NCBI GenBank assembly: GCA_017398165.1
Contig: JAFQHB010000152.1
Location: 1 to 12,161, forward strand
Reading direction: 5' to 3'
DNA from: Bacillota bacterium
GTDB lineage: Bacteria > Bacillota > Dehalobacteriia > UBA4068 > UBA4997
Length of the DNA: 12,161 nt
The translations under genes and the position numbers were made by a program. Shown here piece after piece: positions 1 through 6,696 of this stretch. Position 1 is the first letter of the stretch; every line of letters begins with the position of its first letter. Below the pieces are notes generated by a model. That model made no database searches. It was not told the origin of the DNA and was given only the letters and a program-made list of their open reading frames with translations.

Positions 1-1
1 A

Positions 2-1348
2 TGCTATCGCTGTGTTTCCATCTGTGATAAAATTCAATCGCTGGGCATCTGGGATATGGTGGGTACCGGCTCCAATACCACCGTCGGTGTATCGCATCAC
101 CGCAAAATGAGCGAGGCCGATTGTGCCAACTGCGGCCAGTGCATTACCCACTGCCCCACCAATGCCCTGCATACCCGCGATGATATCAAGGCTATCAGCG
201 GCGTAAACGGTGTGCTGAATGACCCGGATAAGGTAGTGGTGGTGCAGGTGGCTCCTGCCGTGCGTGCCGCCTGGGGCGAGCCTTTTGGCCTGACGCCCGA
301 GACAGCCACCGAGAAGCGGATGGTGGCGGCGCTGCGCCGTCTGGGCTTTGATTATGTGTTTGACACCAATTTCTCGGCCGATCTGACGATTATGGAGGAA
401 GGTACTGAATTCCTGGAGCGGATGCAGCACCCCGAGGCCCACAAGTGGCCGATGTTTACCTCCTGCTGCCCGGGCTGGGTACGCTTTATGAAGAGCCAGT
501 ACCCGGATATGGTCGATCAGCTTTCCAGCGCGAAATCGCCGCAGCAGATGTTCGGTGCGGTGACCAAGACTTACTTTGCCAATAAAATCGGCGTAGCGCC
601 GGAGAATATCGTATGCGTATCCATTATGCCGTGTACCGCCAAAAAGGCCGAGCTGGACATCCCCAACATCAACGATGCGGCCGAGGGCTGCAAGGATGTG
701 GATTATTCGCTGACGACGCGCGAATTCTGCCGGATGCTGCAGATGGGGCAGATCGACGTGAGTGCCCTGCCGGAGGAGGATTTTGACTCTCCGCTGGGCA
801 GCGGCACCGGTGCGGCCGTTATCTTCGGCACTACCGGCGGTGTGATGGAGGCTGCGCTGCGTACCTGTTATTATATCCTGACTGGCGAGAACCCCAGTGC
901 CGATGAGACATTCAAGGCGGTGCGGGCGCTGGGCAGTGATAAGCCGTGGATCGAGGCCGAGTATAACGTCGGCGGTACGGTGGTGCGGGCGGCGGTGGCC
1001 AATGGCCTGGGTAATGCCCGTCGTTTGATCCGGGCTATCCGCCGCGGCGAGGTGGATTATCAGTTTGTCGAGATCATGGCCTGCCCCGGCGGCTGTGTGG
1101 GCGGCGGCGGCCAGCCTATCCATTTTAATGAAGAATGGGCAGCCCGGCGCGGTAAGGCTCTCTATAAATATGACAGTGCCAATGTGCTGCGATTCTCGCA
1201 CGAGAATCCCGACGTGCAGACGCTGTATGCCGAATTCCTCGGTGAACCCTGCGGCGAGATGGCGCATCATCTGCTGCATACCGATCATCACGGCTGGGAT
1301 ATGCCGCAGTCTCCCATACAGGATGAGGGCGTAAAGCCGGTCAAATAA
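2..1348 (+). CDS. [FeFe] hydrogenase catalytic subunit, 5'-truncated by window edge
   Basis: Catalytic subunit of a cytoplasmic-type [FeFe] hydrogenase, which reversibly makes or oxidises H2. The reading frame is open from base 2, so the true start lies upstream; 448 residues are visible. The first residues (CYRCVSIC) are the end of one [4Fe-4S] ferredoxin motif, and CANCGQCITHCP is the second. All three H-cluster motifs are intact: TSCCPGW at 458-478, MPCTAKKAE at 626-652 and MACPGGC followed by VGGGGQP at 1076-1117. The protein ends soon after the usual AHHLLHT segment, so it lacks the extra C-terminal iron-sulfur domain of longer HydA proteins. That resembles HndD-type subunits of NAD(P)-linked or electron-bifurcating enzymes (family knowledge). 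Partner subunits would be expected upstream, outside the window; none follows. The family is certain, the subgroup is not. Confidence 0.96.
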   Translation, partial: CYRCVSICDKIQSLGIWDMVGTGSNTTVGVSHHRKMSEADCANCGQCITHCPTNALHTRDDIKAISGVNGVLNDPDKVVVVQVAPAVRAAWGEPFGLTPETATEKRMVAALRRLGFDYVFDTNFSADLTIMEEGTEFLERMQHPEAHKWPMFTSCCPGWVRFMKSQYPDMVDQLSSAKSPQQMFGAVTKTYFANKIGVAPENIVCVSIMPCTAKKAELDIPNINDAAEGCKDVDYSLTTREFCRMLQMGQIDVSALPEEDFDSPLGSGTGAAVIFGTTGGVMEAALRTCYYILTGENPSADETFKAVRALGSDKPWIEAEYNVGGTVVRAAVANGLGNARRLIRAIRRGEVDYQFVEIMACPGGCVGGGGQPIHFNEEWAARRGKALYKYDSANVLRFSHENPDVQTLYAEFLGEPCGEMAHHLLHTDHHGWDMPQSPIQDEGVKPVK

Positions 1349-1380
1349 GCAGGCATCAGTTTTGGACGCAAACATATGAG

Positions 1381-1420
1381 AACTCCCGGATGGTTTGGTG
1401 ATCGTCCGGGAGTTTTTTTT
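1381..1420 (+). terminator. Rho-independent terminator of the hydrogenase gene
   Basis: A perfect 10-bp stem (AACTCCCGGA at 1381-1390 with TCCGGGAGTT at 1405-1414) has a 14-nt loop and runs into eight T (1413-1420). It lies 32 bases after the hydrogenase stop codon and should end that transcript. Confidence 0.93.
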
Positions 1421-1489
1421 GTGAGTTTTTTTGTTTTGCCAGCGCGAGTCAGGCTGCGGTGTCGTGGCATCGTATATTGGGGCTTTGTG

Positions 1490-1518
1490 TTGTCAAAAGA
1501 ATGAGGACGTGCTAAAAT
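1490..1518 (+). promoter_or_regulatory. Sigma-A type promoter for the 1572 membrane gene
   Basis: TTGTCA (1490-1495) and TAAAAT (1513-1518) are separated by exactly 17 bases, close to the housekeeping consensus. Transcription would start near 1525. This rules out upstream start codons of the same frame (for example TTG 1431) and favours GTG 1572. Confidence 0.72.
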
Positions 1519-1571
1519 TATTTCATAATGGTTTTACTTATTGCGGGGATGCGATAAACGGGGGTGAGGTC

Positions 1572-2096
1572 GTGCTGATATGGTGGGTGACTTTTGTGGC
1601 GATATTGCTGGTGCCGGTAGTTTTTGTGCTGCTGTATGCTTTTTTCGCCTGCCGCCAGAATTATGACGTCGGGCGGATAACGGCAAGTGTGCGGGACAAG
1701 GCCGCCCCGGAGCAGCTGGTGGTGCTGCGGAACGCGCTGCAGAAAGTAAACGGTTGGAATCTGCTGTGTACGATGTATGCGTCGCTGTATTACTGCTTTA
1801 ATTTGTGGAGTGTAGCTTTCGCGATATTCAGCGTTATCGTTATCAGCGGCGACAGGGGCGGTATTCTGGTGGAGCTGTGCTCGGTCATCGTGTCGATGCT
1901 GCTGTGCTGCACACTGTTTTTGAAGCTGGACAGAAAATGGATGGCTTTCAAAAGGCTGCTGGCCAGGGCGCGCATCCGGACGAATAATCTGCTGAGCCGG
2001 CTGGATGGGTGCGCTGATCCCGGTGGGCTGATAAAGCATTATGCCAACAGTATCATCAGGCTGGAAAACACGCTGGATGAGGATGATCTGCTGTAA
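1572..2096 (+). CDS. Three-TM membrane protein of unknown function (SLATT-like layout)
   Basis: I do not recognise this protein with confidence. With GTG 1572 as start it has 174 residues. The frame is open further upstream, but the promoter at 1490-1518 and the purine-rich GGGGGTGAGG just before 1572 favour this start. Hydrophobic segments lie at about residues 2-26, 70-92 and 97-117. The C-terminal third is predicted helical and charged, with an R-K-W-x-x-F-K stretch near 121-127 and an acidic end (LDEDDLL). Two closely spaced membrane helices followed by a helical tail recall SLATT/DUF4231-type 2TM proteins, some of which act as pore-forming effectors; this is inference from layout only. 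The gene stands alone between a terminator and the spoIIID promoter, and no nucleotide-signal synthase gene is nearby. Confidence 0.7.
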   Translation: MLIWWVTFVAILLVPVVFVLLYAFFACRQNYDVGRITASVRDKAAPEQLVVLRNALQKVNGWNLLCTMYASLYYCFNLWSVAFAIFSVIVISGDRGGILVELCSVIVSMLLCCTLFLKLDRKWMAFKRLLARARIRTNNLLSRLDGCADPGGLIKHYANSIIRLENTLDEDDLL

Positions 2097-2116
2097 AAGC
2101 ATCCCGGCAGGCGGAG

Positions 2117-2144
2117 TCATAAATCGTATGGACGGTCATATACT
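2117..2144 (+). promoter_or_regulatory. Candidate sigma-E promoter of spoIIID
   Basis: TCATAAA (2117-2123) and CATATACT (2137-2144) with a 13-base spacer resemble the mother-cell sigma-E consensus (TCATATT, about 13-15 bases, CATACAAT). It sits just upstream of spoIIID, which is a sigma-E target in Bacillus subtilis (established knowledge). Assignment is by eye. Confidence 0.58.
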
Positions 2145-2176
2145 TAGACAAAGTAAGTTCGTCTGGAGGCCGTGCC

Positions 2177-2458
2177 ATGCAGGAATACATACGCAAGAGA
2201 GTGCTGGAGATCAGCACCTATATAATCGAGAGCCGATCGACAGTGCGGCAGACTGCCGGAGTCTTTGGTGTGAGCAAAAGCACTGTGCATAAGGATATCA
2301 CCGAGCGGCTGCCGCTGCTGAACGAGGTAGTGGCGGGGGAAGTAAAGGAGATATTGGAGAACAACACGGCGGAGCGGCATCTGCGTGGGGGGCTGGCTAC
2401 CAAGCGTAAGTATGAGGAAGCCAGCCGCCGGCATCAGAAAATGGCGGAAAACCTCTAA
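2177..2458 (+). CDS. spoIIID: Sporulation transcriptional regulator SpoIIID
   Basis: Small DNA-binding protein that, in sporulating Bacillota, switches mother-cell transcription between the sigma-E and sigma-K stages. The 93 residues match the usual family length. A helix-turn-helix covers about residues 22-41, including the near-invariant FGVSKSTVHKD. The second hallmark, RHLRGGLATKRKY, is at 67-79. ATG 2177 has a good ribosome-binding site (GGAGG at 2165-2169, 7 bases away). A candidate sigma-E promoter precedes it and a terminator follows, so it is probably monocistronic. The mreB/mbl gene that often follows spoIIID in relatives is not next here. Its presence shows sporulation ancestry, but not that this organism still makes spores. 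Confidence 0.96.
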   Translation: MQEYIRKRVLEISTYIIESRSTVRQTAGVFGVSKSTVHKDITERLPLLNEVVAGEVKEILENNTAERHLRGGLATKRKYEEASRRHQKMAENL

Positions 2459-2463
2459 AAAAC

Positions 2464-2497
2464 GACCGCAGGGGCTTTACCTTGCGGTCAGTTTTTT
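2464..2497 (+). terminator. Rho-independent terminator of spoIIID
   Basis: GACCGCA (2464-2470) pairs with TGCGGTC (2483-2489), with further G/C pairs possible in the loop. It is followed by a run of six T (2492-2497). It starts just after the spoIIID stop codon. Confidence 0.85.
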
Positions 2498-2504
2498 GTA
2501 TAAT
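2476..2504 (+). promoter_or_regulatory. Probable promoter of the SLH glycosidase gene, overlapping the spoIIID terminator
   Basis: A perfect -10 box TATAAT (2499-2504) lies 17 bases after TTTACC (2476-2481), a 4/6 match to the -35 consensus. The -35 box is inside the loop and arm of the upstream terminator hairpin. No other good promoter is seen before 2594. Confidence 0.6.
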
Positions 2505-2593
2505 GGGGGTATCTCGCTGCCGCACGGCGGTGGGGATAATGCGCGAATATTGTGTGAATAGTGCATAGTTTGGCAAAAAAGGGGAGAGATGGG

Positions 2594-5206
2594 ATGTCTT
2601 GGCAGAGTGTAGGGAAGTATCTGAAGAAAAGCGGCGCAGGGGCGCTGCTTTTGTGTTTGACAATGTGGCTGGCGGCGGCGCCGGTGTGGGCTTACAGTGC
2701 GGCCTATCCGCAGGCACGCCAGATCGGCGAGGGCACTTTTTATTATGATGTGGTGGCGGAGAACGGCCAGGGTGTGCAGCGGGCGCATTACATCGAGTAC
2801 ACGCCGAATGAAAGCGTGGTGCCGGTGGTGGCCTACGGACAGGGTTTTTACGGGCGATCTACCGTGACCTATGTGGGCCAGTATCTCAGCGGCCTGGGCG
2901 AGCAGCCGATAGCCGCTGTCAATGCAGACTTTTTTAATCTTTCGACCGGCGTGCCGATCGGTATCGTTATCAAGGAGGGCACGCTGATAACCTCGGCGGG
3001 CGGTGCGTATGCCGTGGGCTTTGCTGCGGATGGCAGCGCCTTTGGCGGCAAGCCGCAGCTTATGATGATGCTGCAGGGCGATAGCGGCAGCGTGCGGGTG
3101 GAGAACCTGAACAAAACGCGCTCATCCTATACCGTAAACCTTTATGACCACAACTGGGGCGCGGAGACACGCATAAACTCGCCCGGCACCAACGTGCTGC
3201 TGGAGAAGATCGACGATATCGACCCGTATATCGGCTGCAGCATCCGGATGCGGGTGGTGGATATCTGCGAGACAGCACTTTCGACGCCTATCGCGGCCAA
3301 TCAGATGGTGCTGACGGTGGCGGCCACCGGTGAAGTCACCAAGGTCGGCGTTTTTGAAGAAGGCGAGGAAGTGACGCTGACCATCACAGCGGATGATGAG
3401 CGCTGGGCGCAGGCGGCGTATGCCGTGGGCGGCAAGGCTCTGCTGGCCGGTGGACAGCCCGATGTGGCGGATATCCCGACCAAGGGCAGCAGTGCGCGCT
3501 CGGCGGTGGGCTTTCGTGCAGACGGTACGGTGGTATTCTTCGTCAATGACGGCAAGCAGGCCGGCTACAGCGTGGGTCTGACGCCGCAGGCACTGGCCGA
3601 GGAAATGCTGGCGCTGGGGATAGAGGATGCTATCGCTCTGGACGGCGGCGGCTCGACCTGTCTGGCGGTACGGCCGGGCGGCGGCTCGTTGGCGGCGGTA
3701 AACTCGCCCTCGGACGGGACGCTGCGTAAATGCGCCAACTATATTTTCCTGCTGAATCGCCACAAAGGCGACGGTGATGCTGCCTATATGGGTGTAGAGT
3801 CGGAGAGTCGTTTCGTGCTGGCCGGTGCGGCAGTCGGCGTGACGGCCACTATGTATGATGCGGCCGGGCAGCCGCTGGGGCAGGATGGCTATGCAGCCGA
3901 TGCCGCGGCTGATGGCGATAAGCCGGGCGATGGTATCGGGAATATCGCTGTGGACTGGTCGGTCGGCGGCGGTATGGGGCAGGTAAAGGACGGTTATTTT
4001 ATTGCCGGAGATGAGGGCGGCACGGCTGTCATCACGGCTAAGGCCGGGCAGATAGCGGCCAGGCAGAATATTTACGTATTAAAATCGGTAAGCAACCTGC
4101 AGGTACTGCGCGGCGGCCGGGCGGTGAGTGAGCTGCAGATCGTGCCGGGCGATAAGATCCAGCTGGATGCCGCCGGTCTTTATAAGGGCGAGACGGTGGC
4201 GCTGGATAATGCGGCGGTGGAATGGCAGCTCGTCGGGGATATCGGCAATATCGACGGCGAGGGGTATTACCACGCCGGGGGCAGCGATATGAGCGGCAGC
4301 ATCATCGTGAGCTGCGGCTCGGCGCGGGCAGAGCTGCCGGTGGTGCAGCTGATCGGCGGCGAGGCCCCGGCTATAGTGGGCGTGACGCTGCCCACCGCAC
4401 TGGCCAGTGGCGAGAGCGGGACTTTCAGCTTCCGCGTGACGGCGGGTATGGGCAGCTATTACCTGCTGGAGGATCAGATCGAGCTGCTGCTGGACGGTAA
4501 ACCGGTGGAGTATCGCTATGCTTACAGCAGCGGCGTGCTGACGGCGGAATTGAGCGATCTGGCGGACGGTATGCACCGCCTGACGGTAATAGCCACCGAT
4601 GACGACGGCAAAATGGCCAGAAAATCGCTGACCTTCCGCGTGGGTACGGCTGCGGCTGCTGCCGGCTATGCTGATGTACCGGATGGCCACTGGGCGGCAG
4701 AATACATCGGGTATCTGGCCGAGCGCGGGCTGATGCAGGGCGAGATGACGGGTGGTGAGCTGACCTTTAATCCCGGGCGCAACCTGACGCGGGCGGAGTT
4801 TGCGGTGGTGGCGGCGCGGTATCTGGAGCTGCCGGAGCCGGAGGGCATATATCTGCCCTTTGCGGACAGCCACCATATCCCGGAGTGGGCCAAGGATTCC
4901 GTCAAGGCGATATACGCTGCGGGCATTATGGGCGGCGAGGATGTCAAGGGCAAGCTGTTCTTTTATCCGCGCAATAATATCAGCCGCCAGGAGGCGATGG
5001 CCGTCATCAGCCGTATATTGGGTGATGGCTACCCGGCGGCGGCACAGAGCTTTGCAGATGGCGAACAAATCAGCGGCTGGGCGGCAGAGCATATCGACCG
5101 GCTGGTGACGCTGGGATTGGTCGGCGGCTATGAGGATGGCACGATACGGCCGCTGGAGAGCATTACCCGGGCGGAGATCGCCAAGGTGCTGTGCGGGATG
5201 TATTAG
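2594..5206 (+). CDS. Exported SLH-anchored protein with phosphodiester glycosidase (NAGPA-like) domain
   Basis: Large cell-surface protein of 870 residues. ATG 2594 is chosen over the in-frame GTG 2561 because GGGGA at 2581-2585 is well placed and a typical signal peptide follows (KYLKK, hydrophobic core, probable cleavage after VWA at residue 33). An N-terminal catalytic-type domain carries NADFFN (110-115) and DGGGST (350-355), the hallmarks of the phosphodiester glycosidase family (NAGPA, formerly DUF2233). Known members act on phosphodiester-linked sugars. A middle region of beta-rich, bacterial Ig-like segments spans roughly 390-685. Three SLH domains start near 692, 756 and 820 and carry TRAE, SRQE and TRAE motifs; they should tether the protein to wall polymer. 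A substrate in envelope polysaccharide is inferred. It is promoted separately from spoIIID and has no obvious terminator after it. Confidence 0.9.
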   Translation: MSWQSVGKYLKKSGAGALLLCLTMWLAAAPVWAYSAAYPQARQIGEGTFYYDVVAENGQGVQRAHYIEYTPNESVVPVVAYGQGFYGRSTVTYVGQYLSGLGEQPIAAVNADFFNLSTGVPIGIVIKEGTLITSAGGAYAVGFAADGSAFGGKPQLMMMLQGDSGSVRVENLNKTRSSYTVNLYDHNWGAETRINSPGTNVLLEKIDDIDPYIGCSIRMRVVDICETALSTPIAANQMVLTVAATGEVTKVGVFEEGEEVTLTITADDERWAQAAYAVGGKALLAGGQPDVADIPTKGSSARSAVGFRADGTVVFFVNDGKQAGYSVGLTPQALAEEMLALGIEDAIALDGGGSTCLAVRPGGGSLAAVNSPSDGTLRKCANYIFLLNRHKGDGDAAYMGVESESRFVLAGAAVGVTATMYDAAGQPLGQDGYAADAAADGDKPGDGIGNIAVDWSVGGGMGQVKDGYFIAGDEGGTAVITAKAGQIAARQNIYVLKSVSNLQVLRGGRAVSELQIVPGDKIQLDAAGLYKGETVALDNAAVEWQLVGDIGNIDGEGYYHAGGSDMSGSIIVSCGSARAELPVVQLIGGEAPAIVGVTLPTALASGESGTFSFRVTAGMGSYYLLEDQIELLLDGKPVEYRYAYSSGVLTAELSDLADGMHRLTVIATDDDGKMARKSLTFRVGTAAAAAGYADVPDGHWAAEYIGYLAERGLMQGEMTGGELTFNPGRNLTRAEFAVVAARYLELPEPEGIYLPFADSHHIPEWAKDSVKAIYAAGIMGGEDVKGKLFFYPRNNISRQEAMAVISRILGDGYPAAAQSFADGEQISGWAAEHIDRLVTLGLVGGYEDGTIRPLESITRAEIAKVLCGMY

Positions 5207-5243
5207 TGAAGAGTGAATAGGTAGAGTTGCCGATAGGGATGAG

Positions 5244-5272
5244 TTGCCAGAGGGCGTCCGGCGGCATATAAC
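5244..5272 (+). promoter_or_regulatory. Promoter for the 5321-comF operon
   Basis: TTGCCA (5244-5249) and TATAAC (5267-5272) are 17 bases apart, 49 bases before the ATG at 5321. An 8-base direct repeat, GAGTTGCC, occurs at 5224-5231 and 5241-5248; its second copy overlaps the -35 box. Confidence 0.6.
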
Positions 5273-5320
5273 AATAGCAGACAGCTTTGGTATCGGGTAT
5301 CAGAAAGGCGGTCTGGGGTT

Positions 5321-5731
5321 ATGCTGGGGTGCTGGTTTGTGGTGGGTATCCTGATGATCGGTGTGTGCGCCTGGCTGGTGTGCCGCGGCCAGAGGGTGCA
5401 GCAGCGGTGGGTGCTGCTGATCGACGCCGGATATCCGGCGGCTCGTCTGGAGGGCAGGCTGCGTGAATTGAGCTATGCCTGGGCGGCGGAATGCGGCTGT
5501 CGTTACGTATGGCTGGCCGGGGCAGGCGGCGAGAGGCTGCGTTTGCTGCCGCAGTTGGCGGTGCGGCTGGGGTTTGAGGTGTTGAGCAGCGGTGAGCTGC
5601 GGCGTCTGGCGGCGGAGGATGCGGCGAATTGCCGCTTTTACCGCCTGACGGCATCCGGCTGTGTGTATGAATTGACAGCACGGCAGACTGCGGAATCGGC
5701 CGGGAAATACGGAGGGCGGGATAGCGTATGA
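5321..5731 (+). CDS. Membrane-anchored protein of unknown function, coupled to comF
   Basis: I do not recognise this 136-residue protein. A single hydrophobic segment at about residues 4-20 should anchor it, with the rest probably cytoplasmic. The soluble part begins RWVLLIDAGYPAARLEGRLREL and continues with alternating strand- and helix-like stretches (YVWLAG near 62, LRLLPQLAVRLGFEVL after it). That could be a shrunken Rossmann-like or glycosyltransferase-2-like half-domain, but no catalytic residues are recognisable. ATG 5321 follows a modest ribosome-binding site (AAAGGCGG, about 11 bases away); ATG 5351 is an alternative but would remove part of the anchor. Its stop codon overlaps the comF start (ATGA at 5728-5731), so the two genes are very likely translationally coupled. 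Confidence 0.75.
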   Translation: MLGCWFVVGILMIGVCAWLVCRGQRVQQRWVLLIDAGYPAARLEGRLRELSYAWAAECGCRYVWLAGAGGERLRLLPQLAVRLGFEVLSSGELRRLAAEDAANCRFYRLTASGCVYELTARQTAESAGKYGGRDSV

Positions 5732-6438
5732 AGATATTGGACTGGCTGAATGACCTGCTGTGGCCGGATAAAAGCTGCCCTCTGTGCGGCCGGGATATTG
5801 ATGTCGGCTGTTGGGTGGGCGATATCAGGCTGTGTGGGTATTGCACACCGGCGGCGGAGCAGATATGTTGCCCGGAGTGTGCGGCTTTTTATCAGCCGGG
5901 AGAGGTGCATAGCTGTTATCCGCTGGGCCTCTTGGTGGTGGCTTTTGCTCCTTACGGCGGCATCGTGCGGCAGCGTTTGCGTGATCTGAAGTATCACGGG
6001 CAGGCGGACGCAGCCGAGGTGTTGGGGTGTCTGGCGGCTGCTGCCTGGCAGGAGAGCGGCAACAGCGCCGACGTTATCGTGCCGGTACCGCTTTTTGCTG
6101 CGCGTGCTGCCGGGCGGGGCTATAATCAGAGTGAGCTGCTGGCCGGGACGGTAGGGCGGCAGCTGGGCCTGCCGGTATTGGGGCAGGCGCTGGTGCGTGT
6201 GCGGGATACTCTGGCTCAGTATGACCTGGGCAAGGCAGCACGGCAGCGCAACGCAGCGGGGGCTTTTGCGCCCGGGCCGGATATTGGCGGCGTGTCCGGA
6301 CGGCGGGTACTGCTGCTGGATGATATCATCACCACCGGGGCGACGATGCAGAGCTGTGCCGGCGTGCTGCGGGAGTGCGGTGCGGCGGAGGTCTATGGTC
6401 TGGCGGTGGCCGGCAAGAGGCTGGATTTTGATGCGTGA
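5728..6438 (+). CDS. comF: ComF family protein (phosphoribosyltransferase-type)
   Basis: ComF-family protein of 236 residues. ComF helps single-stranded DNA enter the cytoplasm during transformation in competent bacteria, and related proteins occur widely in species not known to be competent. The N-terminus has a zinc-finger-like set of cysteines (C17, C20, C36, C39, then C47, C48, C51). The C-terminal phosphoribosyltransferase fold shows VPVPLF, the GRGYNQSELLA segment, and the PRPP-binding motif VLLLDDIITTGATM at residues 194-207 with both aspartates intact. Length and motif order are normal. It is the second gene of a two-gene operon, overlapping its partner by 4 bases, and is followed by a terminator. 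No other competence gene is in the window, so a transformation role is not shown. Confidence 0.93.
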   Translation: MKILDWLNDLLWPDKSCPLCGRDIDVGCWVGDIRLCGYCTPAAEQICCPECAAFYQPGEVHSCYPLGLLVVAFAPYGGIVRQRLRDLKYHGQADAAEVLGCLAAAAWQESGNSADVIVPVPLFAARAAGRGYNQSELLAGTVGRQLGLPVLGQALVRVRDTLAQYDLGKAARQRNAAGAFAPGPDIGGVSGRRVLLLDDIITTGATMQSCAGVLRECGAAEVYGLAVAGKRLDFDA

Positions 6439-6462
6439 ACGGATGCCCGGCAGATAAGCTTG

Positions 6463-6506
6463 GCCCATATCGCAGGTATTGTGCCTGTGGTATGGGCTTT
6501 GTTTTT
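6463..6506 (+). terminator. Terminator after comF
   Basis: GCCCATA (6463-6469) pairs with TATGGGC (6491-6497). Inside, after a 3x3 internal loop, CAGG (6473-6476) pairs with CCTG (6484-6487). A T-rich run with one G follows (6498-6506). Confidence 0.78.
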
Positions 6507-6612
6507 CGTGGCTGATTTTTGTGGTAAACAATATCGCCCGGGACGAAATATTGATACCGGCCAAATGATAAGGCATCACCCGCAGAACCTGCTGGATTTG
6601 TTGCCGGTCATA

Positions 6613-6621
6613 TGCTATACT
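6613..6621 (+). promoter_or_regulatory. Extended -10 promoter for the second SLH gene
   Basis: TGCTATACT is a perfect TGn-extended -10 element (TATACT at 6616-6621). No good -35 box lies at the proper distance, which is usual for extended -10 promoters. The predicted leader before ATG 6697 is about 70 bases. I see nothing else definite in the gap 6507-6612. Confidence 0.5.
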
Positions 6622-6696
6622 GTCATTGGATAAGGCGGCAGACGAGTGCAGACACAAATCAGACGAATTAAATGAAGAATTAACGGAGGAACCACA

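Noticed and set aside
1431..1571. N-terminal extension of the 1572 membrane protein back to TTG 1431
   Set aside because: This start lies just after the hydrogenase terminator and upstream of the promoter at 1490-1518, so it would not be transcribed from that promoter.
2561..2593. GTG 2561 as start of the SLH glycosidase-like protein
   Set aside because: No ribosome-binding site precedes it, and it would put 11 extra residues before a good signal peptide; ATG 2594 has both.
4079..5092. Minus-strand frame of 337 codons opposite the SLH glycosidase gene
   Set aside because: Rich in His, Arg, Gln and Ala with no recognisable motif; it mirrors the GC-rich codons of the real gene on the + strand.
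5638..6657. Minus-strand frame of 339 codons opposite comF
   Set aside because: Covers comF, whose motifs are clear, and has no family resemblance or ribosome-binding site.
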